Source of the DNA: Paucihalobacter ruber
GTDB lineage: Bacteria; Bacteroidota; Bacteroidia; Flavobacteriales; Flavobacteriaceae
DNA length: 64,000 nucleotides
NCBI RefSeq assembly: GCF_006494535.1
Contig: NZ_VHIQ01000006.1
Span: forward strand, 248,001-312,000
Direction of reading: 5' to 3'
In this document: in pieces, positions 1-9,541 of the stretch
Position numbering within the stretch: the first letter of the stretch is position 1
Layout of the letters: every line of letters begins with the position of its first letter
Notes under the pieces: model-generated
Told to the model about the DNA's origin: nothing
The model's input: only the letters and a program-made list of their open reading frames with translations
The model's database searches: none
Translations under genes and position numbers: made by a program

Positions 1-367
1 CAGGCCAGCCAAACACACCTTTTACAATGCCGTTTTTGGTGTGAATGTCTACAATTTTACTCGGCGCAATTTGATGATCGCTGCCGCCGTTTCTAATAAC
101 ATAAATCAAACCGTTATCGGTGATATAGTTAACGTACCACGAAATTTCATCGGCATGACCTTCAATCACCACCTTGTAATCTGCTTCGGGATTAATAACG
201 CCAACTGCTGTTCCGTAAGTGTCTGTTATAAAAGTATCAACGTAAGGTTTTAAATATTCCATCCATATTTTTTGTCCGTTCCATTCGTAACCGGTAGGAG
301 CTGCATTATTCAAATAGTTTTTTAAAAACTCCATTGACTTTTTGTTGAGTACGTTCTTTTTCGCCAT
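1..367 (-). CDS. M42 family metallopeptidase, N-terminal part (cut by window edge)
   Basis: The minus-strand frame starting at the ATG complement at 365-367 stays open to the window edge and gives about 122 residues beginning MAKKNVLNKK. It contains APTGYEW near residue 23 and VIEGHADEISW near residue 67. These match the N-terminus of M42 (FrvX/endoglucanase-type) aminopeptidases, in which the His of the GHxDE motif binds metal. Such enzymes are cytosolic, often dodecameric, and degrade peptides. The C-terminal metal ligands lie outside the window. It is divergent from the ABC gene at 510; the 142 bases between them hold no promoter I could identify with confidence. Confidence 0.85.
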   Translation of the reverse strand, partial: MAKKNVLNKKSMEFLKNYLNNAAPTGYEWNGQKIWMEYLKPYVDTFITDTYGTAVGVINPEADYKVVIEGHADEISWYVNYITDNGLIYVIRNGGSDHQIAPSKIVDIHTKNGIVKGVFGWP

Positions 368-509
368 TAATATGTATATTTAAGGTTTTTGAATTGGTTA
401 AATGTTTGTAAAATTAAAATGATTTTTCTGAAAAGCCTATACAAACTGCACAAAGCTTGTAACAAATTTTTAAATAGTGAGTCCAATACGTAAATCCAAT
501 TAAATCGTT

Positions 510-1400
510 ATGCAATTAGTAATAAAAAATCTTACCAAAACTTATAAAAATGGCGTAAAAGCCTTAGATGATATCAATATTGAAATAGGAGCCGGTATGT
601 TTGGCTTACTTGGTCCTAATGGTGCCGGTAAATCTACCTTAATGCGCACCATTGCCACCTTACAAAGTCCCGATTCAGGCAGTATCACCTTTGGCGATAT
701 CGATGTGCTGAATGATAAAATGGCTTTAAGAAAGTTATTGGGTTATTTGCCGCAATCGTTTGGTGTATATCCAAAATTGTCGGCCGAAGCTTTGCTGGAC
801 TATTTCGCTACCTTGAAAGGTATTTCATCTAAAACAGAGAGAGAAGCTATTGTAAAAGAAGTTTTAGAAATTACTAATTTATACGATGTTAGAAAAAAAC
901 ATGTAGCAGGATATTCTGGTGGAATGAAACAGCGTTTCGGCATCGCACAATTACTGCTCAATAACCCAAAATTAATCATTGTAGATGAACCTACTGCAGG
1001 TTTAGACCCGGCCGAACGTCATAGATTTCTTAATGTTCTGCGCGAAGTTGGCACCAATTGCACGGTAATTTTTTCAACTCACATTGTTGACGATGTGAAG
1101 GAATTATGCAAGGAAATGGCTATTCTAAACGGTGGAAGAATTTTACAACATAGCACACCGGCACAAGCTACTCAGGAATTGGAAGGAAAAATCTGGACCA
1201 AAATAATTGAGCGCGATGAGCTTGAGGCCAACGAAGCCATGTACAACATATTATCTTCTAATTACAATCAGGACAATACACTTAACATTAGAGTTTATAG
1301 CGATGAGCAACCGTCGTCTGATTTTAAACGCGCCAATGCGCAGTTAGACGATGTGTACTTTATTGCTTTAAAAGGTGATATAGAAAATCCTGTTGTTTAA
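510..1400 (+). CDS. ABC transporter ATP-binding protein
   Basis: A 296-residue ABC ATPase. The Walker A motif GPNGAGKST is at residues 35-43, the signature YSGGMKQR is near 135-142, Walker B with LIIVDEPT is near 155-162, and the switch histidine is in FSTHIV near 190. The C-terminal 80 residues lie beyond the nucleotide-binding domain, as in ABC-2 type export ATPases. The next gene starts 17 bases downstream and encodes a permease fused to a peptidase, so the two almost certainly form one transporter that hydrolyses ATP at the inner membrane. The substrate is unknown. Confidence 0.93.
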   Translation: MQLVIKNLTKTYKNGVKALDDINIEIGAGMFGLLGPNGAGKSTLMRTIATLQSPDSGSITFGDIDVLNDKMALRKLLGYLPQSFGVYPKLSAEALLDYFATLKGISSKTEREAIVKEVLEITNLYDVRKKHVAGYSGGMKQRFGIAQLLLNNPKLIIVDEPTAGLDPAERHRFLNVLREVGTNCTVIFSTHIVDDVKELCKEMAILNGGRILQHSTPAQATQELEGKIWTKIIERDELEANEAMYNILSSNYNQDNTLNIRVYSDEQPSSDFKRANAQLDDVYFIALKGDIENPVV

Positions 1401-1417
1401 TTACTTAAAGATATCTC

Positions 1418-4400
1418 ATGTTTTCAACCATATTTAAACACGAATTTACCTATTGGATTAAAAAACCGGCAACCTATATCTACTGCGCTATCTTCTTTGT
1501 GTTGGCGGTATTTTTAGCGGCGTCTTCCGCAGGTATTTTCGATAGTATTACTGTAACCACCGGTTCTTCGAACATTGTAAACTCGCCAATTGCTATTAAC
1601 GGACTTTTTAATGCGTTAACTATACTTATTTTCTTTTTGTTTCCCTCGATAGTTGGGGTTTCTATTTATAGAGATTATAAGAGTGAAATGCATACTATTT
1701 TATATTCATACCCTTTTACAAAAGCCAATTATTTGTTTGCTAAATTTTTTAGCGCTATTCTGGTAGTAACCCTTATTGTGATTGCCATTGGTATAGGAAT
1801 GTTTATTGGTTTTAGACTTCCCGGTACCAATTCAGAAATTGTTGGTGCCTTTAGTTTACAAGCCTATTTACACAGTTATTTGGTGTATATCTTACCTAAT
1901 ATTTTGTTGTTTGGTGCCATTGTTTTTGCGGTGGTAACTTTTACCAGAAATATTGCGGCGGGTTTTATAACCGTAGTTTTAATTTTATTGGCGCAAGGAT
2001 TACTTGAAAGTTTGTTGGGCACACCCGATAACAGATATCTGGCAGCCTTGCTGGATCCGTTTGGGGCATCGGCACAAAACTACTACACGCGTTACTGGAC
2101 AGTAGCCGAGCAAAACGAACTGCAATTGCCATTAAAGGAAGTCATCATTTACAACAGATTGCTTTGGTTGGGAATTGCAACCTTAATTTTTGGTGCGGTT
2201 TACAAAGTGTTTAGTTTTAGTCAGAATGCCATTAGTTTTTCATTTAGAAAACAGAAGGGTGAACGCTCAACCAAGTCTAATTTTGGGGGTATTACCAGAA
2301 TTAAATTACCTGTGGTTAATTATGATTTTTCATTTCTAAATAATTTAAAAAACAGCTGGAAACACTCTAATTTGGATCTGGTTTACATTATTAGAAACTG
2401 GCCGTTCATTAGTATTGTTTTGGTAGGTTTGATTTTAATCCTTATCGGACTTTCGGAAGTTGGAAATATTTTCGGAACTAAAACATTACCTCTTACATGG
2501 AAAATGTTGGAAGGTGGTGGTGTGTTTACCCTGGCCATTAATGTTTGTACTTTTTTGTATGCCGGCTTGTTGGTACAACGCGCTAAAATAGCCAATATGA
2601 ACCATTTGTTAGACGTGACACCAACACCAAACTGGGTTGTTTGGTTTTCTAAACTTTTGGCACTACTTAAAATGCAACTCATCATGCTGTTTGTAGTGAT
2701 GCTGTCCGGTATTTTGTTTCAAATGTATAGTGGTTTTTACCAGTTCGAATTAGGTCAATATCTCTATCAACTATTTGTTTTAGATTTCATTTCCTACGCG
2801 ATTTGGGCTTTAATGGCCTTATTCATTCAGGTATTAATAGGCAATGCGTATTTAGGTCTCTTTGTTTTACTCGTGCTATGGATTGGTATTCCGCTTTTAA
2901 GTGCCGCCGGAATTGAGCAGGATATTTACAAATACAACCAAGGTCCGGGTTATTCATATTCTGATATGAACGGCTACGGAACCTCTTTCTGGCCTTACAT
3001 GATTTATAAATTCTATTGGCTATTGGCAGGGTTAATATTTTTGGTATTGAGTGCATTACTTTGGGTTAGAGGATTACCTCATTCGTTTAAAGAGCGCTTG
3101 CGTATTGCCAAACAACGCATGAATGGTACGGCCATTATTTCATTGAGTGTTTTAACAATAGCCTTTTTTGGTATTGGTTATGGCCTTTACTACGAAAACA
3201 ATGTTAAAAATACCCGTACATCGGCGAAGGAAAGTGAGTTACAAGCAGTAGAAAGAGAAAAAACCTATAAGAAATATTTGCAAACACCACAACCAAGAAT
3301 TGTTGCGGTTAATGCTAATCTGCATATCTTCCCTGACAAACTAAATTTTGAAGCCGGAGCCAATTATTTAATGGTAAATAAAACCAATCAGCCTATTGAT
3401 ACCCTGTTTCTAAACACTAATGGCTATATTAACACTTACGAGTTTAGTACAGAGAATGAATTGGTTGTTAATGATACGGTCAACCGCATACAATTATACA
3501 AGCTGCAAAAGGCTTTATTACCGGGTGACACTTTGTCTTTAGAAGTTACTGTTAAGAATAAATCCAATAGCAAATTAAGAAAACGCTCACCGGTGCTGTA
3601 TAACGGTACTTTTATCAATAACTTTCAAATATTTCCATCGTTTGGTTACTCAACCGGTGGTGAATTGCGAGACGATAAAACCCGCGAGAAGTACGATTTA
3701 CCTCCCAATCCTTTAAAACCGCATCCTTCAGATAGTACGGCCCTGGGTGATACTTATATTTCTAAGGACGCCGATTGGATTGATTTTGAGGCAACCGTTA
3801 GTACTTCAAAAGATCAAATTGCCATAGCACCGGGATATTTACAAAAAGAATGGGTAGAAGGTAACCGTAAATACTTCCATTACAAAATGGACAGTAAAAT
3901 ATTGAATTTTTATGCCTTTATTTCTGCTGAATTTGAGGTAAAAAAAGACAAGTGGAACGATATTAATCTCGAAATCTATTACCACAAAGATCACACCTAC
4001 AATTTAGATAGAATGATGAACGGATTGAAAGACGCATTAAAATACGCCTCCGAAAATTATAGTCCGTATCAACATAAACAAGCCAGAATTATCGAGTTTC
4101 CTCGTACCATGGGTAGTTTTGCACAGGCGTTTCCAAATACCATTCCGTTTTCTGAAGCCATTGGTTTTATTGCCGATGTTGATGACTCTGAAGAAGGAGG
4201 TGTAGATTATCCGTATTCGGTAACGGCTCACGAAATTGCACACCAATGGTGGGCACATCAGGTAATTGGAGCCGATGTATTAGGAGCTACTATGTTGTCT
4301 GAAAGTTTGTCAGAATATACCTCATTAAAAGTGCTGGAACAGAAGTACGGCAAAACCAAAATGCGCAAGTTTTTGAAGGATGCCTTAGATGGCTATTTGT

Positions 4401-5068
4401 TACAGAGAACGTTCGAGAGAAAACGCGAGAAACCCTTAATGTATAACGACGGTCAGGGTTACATTCACTATCAAAAGGGCTCGTTAATATTTTATGCCAT
4501 GAGCGATTATCTGGGTGAAAAAACTTTGAATAATGCATTGAAAACCTATGTGTCTAAAGTGGCATTTCAAGAACCGCCTTATACAACTTCGATAGAACTA
4601 GTTGATGAACTCAGATCTGTAACGCCAGATTCGCTTCAATATCTCATTAAAGACATGTATGAAACTATTACCCTTTACAGTAATAACATTGTAGATGCCA
4701 AATACAAAAAGTTAGATAACGGTAAGTATGAAGTTGAAATTGAATTTAATGTGAGCAAATATCGCAACGACGATCTGGGTAAAACCTATTACAATGAAAC
4801 AGAAAGCGATACTTTAAATTACAAAACCGAAAGTATGCGTAAGCCAATCTATTCAGCACCATTAGCAGATTATTTAGATATTGGGGTGTTTGGAGACAAG
4901 CCCGAAGATTCAGACGAGCCCGAAGAATTGTATTTAAAGAAACATAAGGTCACAACCATCAATAACAAACTTGTTATTATTGTTGATAAAGAGCCTAAAG
5001 AAGTTGGTGTTGACCCCTATAATAAACTCATAGATACCAATTCTGAAGACAACAGGAAGCAGTTGTAA
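1418..5068 (+). CDS. ABC-2 type permease fused to M1-family metallopeptidase domain
   Basis: A 1216-residue membrane protein. Roughly residues 1-590 hold two sets of hydrophobic helices with the ABC-2 permease look (first helix near residue 20, a second permease-like block from about residue 320). The remainder is an M1 aminopeptidase-like region. The zinc motif HEIAH is at residues 938-942, followed by Trp-Trp and by Glu962 in MLSESLSEY. The spacing between the second His and the first candidate Glu ligand is 19 residues; classical M1 enzymes have 18. A canonical GAMEN exopeptidase motif is not visible. It is paired with the ATPase at 510-1400. The peptidase part probably faces the periplasm. 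Whether it cleaves peptides or only binds them is not shown by the sequence. Confidence 0.9.
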   Translation: MFSTIFKHEFTYWIKKPATYIYCAIFFVLAVFLAASSAGIFDSITVTTGSSNIVNSPIAINGLFNALTILIFFLFPSIVGVSIYRDYKSEMHTILYSYPFTKANYLFAKFFSAILVVTLIVIAIGIGMFIGFRLPGTNSEIVGAFSLQAYLHSYLVYILPNILLFGAIVFAVVTFTRNIAAGFITVVLILLAQGLLESLLGTPDNRYLAALLDPFGASAQNYYTRYWTVAEQNELQLPLKEVIIYNRLLWLGIATLIFGAVYKVFSFSQNAISFSFRKQKGERSTKSNFGGITRIKLPVVNYDFSFLNNLKNSWKHSNLDLVYIIRNWPFISIVLVGLILILIGLSEVGNIFGTKTLPLTWKMLEGGGVFTLAINVCTFLYAGLLVQRAKIANMNHLLDVTPTPNWVVWFSKLLALLKMQLIMLFVVMLSGILFQMYSGFYQFELGQYLYQLFVLDFISYAIWALMALFIQVLIGNAYLGLFVLLVLWIGIPLLSAAGIEQDIYKYNQGPGYSYSDMNGYGTSFWPYMIYKFYWLLAGLIFLVLSALLWVRGLPHSFKERLRIAKQRMNGTAIISLSVLTIAFFGIGYGLYYENNVKNTRTSAKESELQAVEREKTYKKYLQTPQPRIVAVNANLHIFPDKLNFEAGANYLMVNKTNQPIDTLFLNTNGYINTYEFSTENELVVNDTVNRIQLYKLQKALLPGDTLSLEVTVKNKSNSKLRKRSPVLYNGTFINNFQIFPSFGYSTGGELRDDKTREKYDLPPNPLKPHPSDSTALGDTYISKDADWIDFEATVSTSKDQIAIAPGYLQKEWVEGNRKYFHYKMDSKILNFYAFISAEFEVKKDKWNDINLEIYYHKDHTYNLDRMMNGLKDALKYASENYSPYQHKQARIIEFPRTMGSFAQAFPNTIPFSEAIGFIADVDDSEEGGVDYPYSVTAHEIAHQWWAHQVIGADVLGATMLSESLSEYTSLKVLEQKYGKTKMRKFLKDALDGYLLQRTFERKREKPLMYNDGQGYIHYQKGSLIFYAMSDYLGEKTLNNALKTYVSKVAFQEPPYTTSIELVDELRSVTPDSLQYLIKDMYETITLYSNNIVDAKYKKLDNGKYEVEIEFNVSKYRNDDLGKTYYNETESDTLNYKTESMRKPIYSAPLADYLDIGVFGDKPEDSDEPEELYLKKHKVTTINNKLVIIVDKEPKEVGVDPYNKLIDTNSEDNRKQL

Positions 5069-5122
5069 TCATTTTATTTTTAAAAAGAGGCTAATTTTAG
5101 TACGTTGAAGTACAATCGGCAT

Positions 5123-5130
5123 TAAATTTG
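5123..5130 (+). promoter_or_regulatory. Candidate Bacteroidota -7 element for the DUF4294 gene
   Basis: TAAATTTG matches the TAnnTTTG consensus exactly and lies 33 bases before the ATG at 5164. No good TTTG element is found 19-20 bases upstream, so support is partial. Confidence 0.4.
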
Positions 5131-5163
5131 CATTTTAGAATAGGACACTGTTTTTAAAATCGC

Positions 5164-5853
5164 ATGTTGAAGTTATTACCGTACATATTCGTTTTCAGTT
5201 TCGCTTTTGGCTGGTCTCAGGTCATTCCGAAGAAAAAAGATACCACACATGTGGAATACTTTTACATTGAAGGTGATAGCTTGGCTATGGATGCCATTTA
5301 TTTAGACGAAGTGAGGATTTTAGAGAATTTAAAATTCCTTAATAAAGATGAGCGCATTAATTATTTAATATTAAAACGAAAAACTTTAAAAGTGTATCCT
5401 TATGCCAAGTTGGCATCTGAAAGATTGGTGGCTTTAAACGAGCGACTTGAGCAATTAGAAACCAAGAGAGAACAGCGTCGATATTCCAAAATAGTGCAAA
5501 AATATATCGAAGAAGAATTTTCGGCAGAATTAAAAAAACTCACCAAAAGCGAAGGTCAGATTTTAGTAAAACTTATTCACCGACAAACCGGAACTTCGGC
5601 CTTTGATCTAATCAAACAACTTCGTAGCGGTTGGAGAGCCTTTTGGTATAACAACACAGCGTCTTTGTTTGATATTTCACTTAAAAAGGAATTTAATCCG
5701 TTAGATCAAAAAGAAGATTTCTTTATTGAAGATATCTTAGAACGCGCTTTTCAGAGTCAGCAGTTAGAACGCCAAAAATCGGCTTTTTATATAGATTATT
5801 TTAGTCTAACCGACAAGTGGCTCAATCAACCTACAGTAACACCAAAAGATTAA
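5164..5853 (+). CDS. DUF4294 domain-containing protein
   Basis: A 229-residue protein with a signal peptide (about residues 1-19, ending FGWSQ) and a mature part rich in charged helices. The stretch with YAKLASERLVALNERLEQLE and the tail with FWYNNTASLFDISLKKEFNP are typical of DUF4294, a Bacteroidota family of unknown function. It is probably exported to the periplasm. Its stop codon overlaps the start of the hemolysin III gene by one base (TAATG), so the two are likely translated together. Confidence 0.85.
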   Translation: MLKLLPYIFVFSFAFGWSQVIPKKKDTTHVEYFYIEGDSLAMDAIYLDEVRILENLKFLNKDERINYLILKRKTLKVYPYAKLASERLVALNERLEQLETKREQRRYSKIVQKYIEEEFSAELKKLTKSEGQILVKLIHRQTGTSAFDLIKQLRSGWRAFWYNNTASLFDISLKKEFNPLDQKEDFFIEDILERAFQSQQLERQKSAFYIDYFSLTDKWLNQPTVTPKD

Positions 5854-6479
5854 TGCGAATTCAAACCAGTCAGGAGGAATTTTTAAATGCTGTTACCCAT
5901 GGTTTAGGAGTTATTTTGGGCATTGTAGCTTTGGTTTTAATGTTGCTAAAAATAAACAGTGCCGAAGGATTACAAACTTTTGCAGTGGTTACCTATGCCT
6001 TATCAATTATCATACTTTTTACGGCTTCAACCTTATATCACTCGGTTAATAACGAACGTAAAAAGCATTATTTCAGAATTGTTGACCATATCAGCATTTA
6101 TATGCTCATCGCCGGTACTTACACACCGGTTTTATTGATTACCCTGGCTGAATCAAGAGGTTGGCCATTGTTTTGGTCTGTTTGGGGTATTGCCGCTTTT
6201 GGAGTGGTGCTAAAATTGTTTTTTACCGGTAAATTTGAAGTGTTTTCAACTTTGCTCTATTTGGTAATGGGTTGGTTAATTGTTTTTGATTTTTCAACCT
6301 TGGCCGATATCATTGGATCTGACGGTATTTTATGGCTGTTTGCCGGTGGTTTATTCTACACGGTTGGCATTGTTTTTTATGCCATTCAAAAAATTCCGTA
6401 TAACCACGTGATATGGCATTTGTTTGTTTTAGGAGGCGCCATTAGTCACTTTATGATGATTTACCACTACGTCATCTAA
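5853..6479 (+). CDS. Hemolysin III family (PAQR-type) membrane protein
   Basis: I chose the ATG at 5853, in the TAATG overlap with the DUF4294 stop, over the upstream GTG at 5817. The 208-residue product begins MRIQTSQEEFLNAVTHG and has about seven hydrophobic segments. Conserved features are EEFLNAVTHG at the N-terminus, TASTLYHS near residue 60, DHISIYMLIAGTYTP near 85, and HVIWHLFVLGGAISHF at the C-terminus; the His residues are the expected metal ligands of the PAQR/hemolysin III fold. The family includes bacterial YqfA and adiponectin-receptor relatives, and its function in bacteria is poorly defined. It ends convergently with the DUF4268 gene, overlapping by 4 bases. Confidence 0.9.
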   Translation: MRIQTSQEEFLNAVTHGLGVILGIVALVLMLLKINSAEGLQTFAVVTYALSIIILFTASTLYHSVNNERKKHYFRIVDHISIYMLIAGTYTPVLLITLAESRGWPLFWSVWGIAAFGVVLKLFFTGKFEVFSTLLYLVMGWLIVFDFSTLADIIGSDGILWLFAGGLFYTVGIVFYAIQKIPYNHVIWHLFVLGGAISHFMMIYHYVI

Positions 6480-6904
6480 TTGGTGAAGACTTCACGAAAA
6501 TCTTCGAAGAACAATTCAAATTTTGGCATCGTTTTGTTAAAAAACAGCATCACTTCCTGCCAGTTGTTTTTGTTGTGAATGGAGACTTTTTGTTCCAGTT
6601 TTACAAACATTCGGGAAATCTCCTTGCCATTTTCTAATAGGTAACATTCTTCAAATTTAGCTTCGGGTAAATAGTCTTCTAAAATCACAGATTTTAACGA
6701 CAGAAGTTTTTCCCAGTTCTCGATGCGCTGTTCTAAATCGCCCTCAATATCTAAGCTTACCCAAGCCTGTTTGGTGTCAAAATAAAATTTAAAACTAAAG
6801 TCTTTAATTTTTGTATTGTAAAGCAACCATTTTGTTGGAAATGACTTTCCGAAGCTTATCCAAAATTCTTCACGTAAACGTTTAGAGTCTTCTTTGCTGA
6901 ACAT
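6476..6904 (-). CDS. DUF4268 domain-containing protein
   Basis: A 142-residue soluble protein beginning MFSKEDSKRLREEFWISFGKSFP. It has WLLYNTKIKDFSFKFYFDTK in the first half and a tail ending in NKTMPKFELFFEDFREVF. This looks like the DUF4268 family, sometimes found fused to or near nucleases but here alone. The function is unknown. It is the last gene of a minus-strand trio with the methyltransferase and ZIP genes, starting 6 bases after the ZIP stop. Confidence 0.8.
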   Translation of the reverse strand: MFSKEDSKRLREEFWISFGKSFPTKWLLYNTKIKDFSFKFYFDTKQAWVSLDIEGDLEQRIENWEKLLSLKSVILEDYLPEAKFEECYLLENGKEISRMFVKLEQKVSIHNKNNWQEVMLFFNKTMPKFELFFEDFREVFTN

Positions 6905-6910
6905 TTCAAT

Positions 6911-7591
6911 CTAAATAAAATAGGCGATTATAATACCTAACAGGATGGCAAATAATTTTGAAAAGTTGAATTTATGACCTTGGTCAGATTCAAATAAAAT
7001 AATGGTAGAAATATGCAGAAAGATGCCAATTACAATGGCATTAATATAACTGATATAGGCCTCCAACCCTTCAAAATAAAATGACACAAAAGTTCCCAGA
7101 GGCGTCATTATCGCAAACACTAATAGGAATAACAAAATTTGTGACATTTTAAATTTTGACTTCACCAAAAATGCCGTTATTAAAATTGCAATAGGTATTT
7201 TGTGCATTAAAACCCCAAACATCATGCTATTGTGCTGGTGTAACGGGAAACCTTCTAAAAAGCTGTGAATGCATAAGCTTATAAATAATAACCAAGGAAA
7301 ATCATTAGAGTCGCTGTGGTGATGTATATGGCCATGCTCAGCCCCTTTAGACAGTGTTTCTAAAACAATTTGCAGAGTAATGCCCAACATAATAAAAACA
7401 CCGGTAGCTTTACCTTCAAGATGATGATAAACATCGGGTAATAAATTAAATAAAGTGAGCGACAATAAGAAGGCACCGCTAAAAGATAGTAGTAATTTAA
7501 TGGGCCATTTAGAAGAAATGCGGTTTTTTTTTGTGAAGATCACCAAAAGTCCACCGAATATAACCCCAAGAAAAGGCAATAAATAACTCAT
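6911..7591 (-). CDS. ZIP family metal transporter
   Basis: A 226-residue protein with about seven hydrophobic segments. A His-rich cytoplasmic loop (AEHGHIHHHSDSN, about residues 83-95) precedes a helix with LCIHSFLEGFPL; the His-Ser-x-x-Glu-Gly motif lines the metal path in ZIP proteins. A second His motif appears in FGVLMHKIPIA. It likely imports Zn(II) or another divalent cation across the inner membrane. It begins directly after the stop of the methyltransferase gene (no intergenic bases), so the pair is probably co-transcribed. Confidence 0.88.
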   Translation of the reverse strand: MSYLLPFLGVIFGGLLVIFTKKNRISSKWPIKLLLSFSGAFLLSLTLFNLLPDVYHHLEGKATGVFIMLGITLQIVLETLSKGAEHGHIHHHSDSNDFPWLLFISLCIHSFLEGFPLHQHNSMMFGVLMHKIPIAILITAFLVKSKFKMSQILLFLLVFAIMTPLGTFVSFYFEGLEAYISYINAIVIGIFLHISTIILFESDQGHKFNFSKLFAILLGIIIAYFI

Positions 7592-8323
7592 TTATTTAAA
7601 AATCATGATTAAACGTTCAGACTTGTTTTTGTAGTATTTGTTGAGCTGATAATCCCCGAATACATCTAATAAGTAAATATCGAGTTTCTCAAACATTTCT
7701 TCAAAATCACCAAGATTAAATGCTCTTACACGTTCGGTAAAATTATAATCCTTCTTGTCGTGTTGAAAGCTAATGTCTTTATAGATAAAACCATTTTCAA
7801 AATAGCGCTCAATTTTAAATTCTATACCATCCATGACTTTAGTTTCAGACGCAATTAGATTAGGAATAACCACATCAGCATTCATGAAATCCATGACAGC
7901 AAATCCGTTTTCGTTGAGGTTTTTTTTAATCGCCTCAAGTGTTTTCACGTTATCGGCTTCATCATCAAAATAACCAAAGCTAGTGAACAAATTAAATACA
8001 CCGTCAAAGGTTTTTCCGAAAGGCATGGTCATATCGTGCACCTTAAATTGGAGCTGCTCATTTTCAAACTTTTTGGCAAATGCAATGCTGTCTTCAGATA
8101 AATCGGCGCCTGTAACGTGATAACCCAATTTGCTTAAATACAGCGAATGACGACCTCGACCGCAAGCCAAATCTAAAATGTTGGCATTTTCAGGAAAATT
8201 GAGATAATTGGTAATATTGGTCATGAAAACACCTGCTTCATTGTAGTCCCGGTCTTTGTATAAAATATGATAATAAGGCGTATTAAACCACGTAGTAAAC
8301 CAATTTGATTGTTGTTTTATCAT
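7592..8323 (-). CDS. Class I SAM-dependent methyltransferase
   Basis: I chose the ATG at 8323 (MIKQQSNWFTTWF) over one seven codons upstream, because family members begin with this aromatic segment. The 243-residue protein has motif I as ILDLACGRGRHSLYLSKLG near residue 50, an acidic VTGADLS strand end, and MTMPFGKTFDGVFNLFTSFGYF as motifs II/III. The order fits a soluble class I methyltransferase using S-adenosylmethionine. The substrate cannot be read from the sequence. It is first in the minus-strand trio and divergent from the THUMP methyltransferase at 8381. Confidence 0.88.
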   Translation of the reverse strand: MIKQQSNWFTTWFNTPYYHILYKDRDYNEAGVFMTNITNYLNFPENANILDLACGRGRHSLYLSKLGYHVTGADLSEDSIAFAKKFENEQLQFKVHDMTMPFGKTFDGVFNLFTSFGYFDDEADNVKTLEAIKKNLNENGFAVMDFMNADVVIPNLIASETKVMDGIEFKIERYFENGFIYKDISFQHDKKDYNFTERVRAFNLGDFEEMFEKLDIYLLDVFGDYQLNKYYKNKSERLIMIFK

Positions 8324-8352
8324 TATCTCTGAATGTAGCCGCAAAAATACTT

Positions 8353-8360
8353 TATTTTTG
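8353..8360 (+). promoter_or_regulatory. Candidate -7 element for the THUMP methyltransferase gene
   Basis: TATTTTTG fits TAnnTTTG and lies 20 bases before the ATG at 8381, in the short divergent gap. A -33 TTTG at the proper spacing is not evident. Confidence 0.4.
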
Positions 8361-8380
8361 CTTGAAATTACAGTAAGGGC

Positions 8381-9541
8381 ATGAACAATAATTATAAAAT
8401 GGTTGCGAAAACACTCTTTGGTTTTGAAGCACTGTTGGCGGAGGAGTTAAAGCAATTAGGAGCTGTTAATATAGTTAGCGGTGTAAGAAATGTGCAATTT
8501 GATGGTGATAAAGGATTTATGTATAAAGCCAATTTAGCTTTGCGAACAGCCATTAAGATTTTAAAACCAATTGAAAGCTTTACTGTTAAAAATGAAGAAG
8601 ATTTATACCGAAAAATTTACGATATAGATTGGACACCCTATTTAAAATCAACGGGTACTTTGGCGATTGACGCGACAGTTCATTCCAATTATTTTAAACA
8701 TTCTCAATATATTTCGCTTAAAACAAAAGATGCAATCGTCGATAAATTTAGAGATAGTACAGGAACACGACCTAATGTAGATTTGCGTTTTCCTGATATG
8801 AAGTTAAACGTGCATATAGACGAACATCATTGCACGCTTTCACTTGATACTTCCGGCGAATCGCTTCATAAACGAGGCTATAAACTGGCTACCAATATCG
8901 CGCCAATAAACGAAGTACTTGCGGCGGGATTAGTAATGTTGAGCGGATGGGATGGTCAAAGCGATTTTATGGATCCTATGTGCGGTAGCGGTACTATTTT
9001 AATTGAAGCCGCTATGATAGCCTGTAACATTCCACCAAACCTAATGAGAAAGGAATTCGCTTTTGAACGCTGGCCGGATTGGGATGTAGATTTATTTGAA
9101 AAAATAGAAGAATCTTTATTGAATAAAACCCGTGAATTCCACTACAAAATTATGGGTTATGATAAAGCGCCTTCGGCCGTCATGAAGGCTCAAGAAAATG
9201 TAACAAATGCCCACTTAGAGGAATACATTACCGTTAAACACGAAGATTTTTTCAAGACACAAAAAGCAGGTGACGGCAAGTTGCACATGGTTTTTAATCC
9301 GCCTTATGGAGAACGACTAGATATTGACTTAGAGCAATTTTATGCGAATATTGGTTCGACCTTAAAACACGGGTACCCCAATACCAATGCCTGGCTTATT
9401 ACTTCAAATCTGGAAGCCTTAAAGTTTGTTGGTTTAAGACCATCGAGAAAAATTAAGGTGATGAATGCCAAATTAGAAGCCAAGTTCGTTAAATACGAAA
9501 TGTATGAAGGTAGCCGAAAAGCAAAAAAACAAACCGATTAA
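8381..9541 (+). CDS. THUMP domain class I RNA methyltransferase (RlmL/TrmN-like)
   Basis: A 386-residue protein. Residues 1-160 form the ferredoxin-like/THUMP RNA-binding region (starting KMVAKTLFGFEALLAEELKQLG, with HSNYFKHSQYISLKTKDA near 105). The methyltransferase half has DPMCGSGTILIEAAM as motif I (about residue 198) and NPPYGERL as motif IV, the signature of N-methyltransferases acting on the exocyclic amine of guanine. It probably makes m2G in 23S rRNA or tRNA, as the first half of E. coli RlmL does, but the exact target is inferred. It ends convergently with the DUF4136 lipoprotein, overlapping by 4 bases. Confidence 0.92.
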   Translation: MNNNYKMVAKTLFGFEALLAEELKQLGAVNIVSGVRNVQFDGDKGFMYKANLALRTAIKILKPIESFTVKNEEDLYRKIYDIDWTPYLKSTGTLAIDATVHSNYFKHSQYISLKTKDAIVDKFRDSTGTRPNVDLRFPDMKLNVHIDEHHCTLSLDTSGESLHKRGYKLATNIAPINEVLAAGLVMLSGWDGQSDFMDPMCGSGTILIEAAMIACNIPPNLMRKEFAFERWPDWDVDLFEKIEESLLNKTREFHYKIMGYDKAPSAVMKAQENVTNAHLEEYITVKHEDFFKTQKAGDGKLHMVFNPPYGERLDIDLEQFYANIGSTLKHGYPNTNAWLITSNLEALKFVGLRPSRKIKVMNAKLEAKFVKYEMYEGSRKAKKQTD

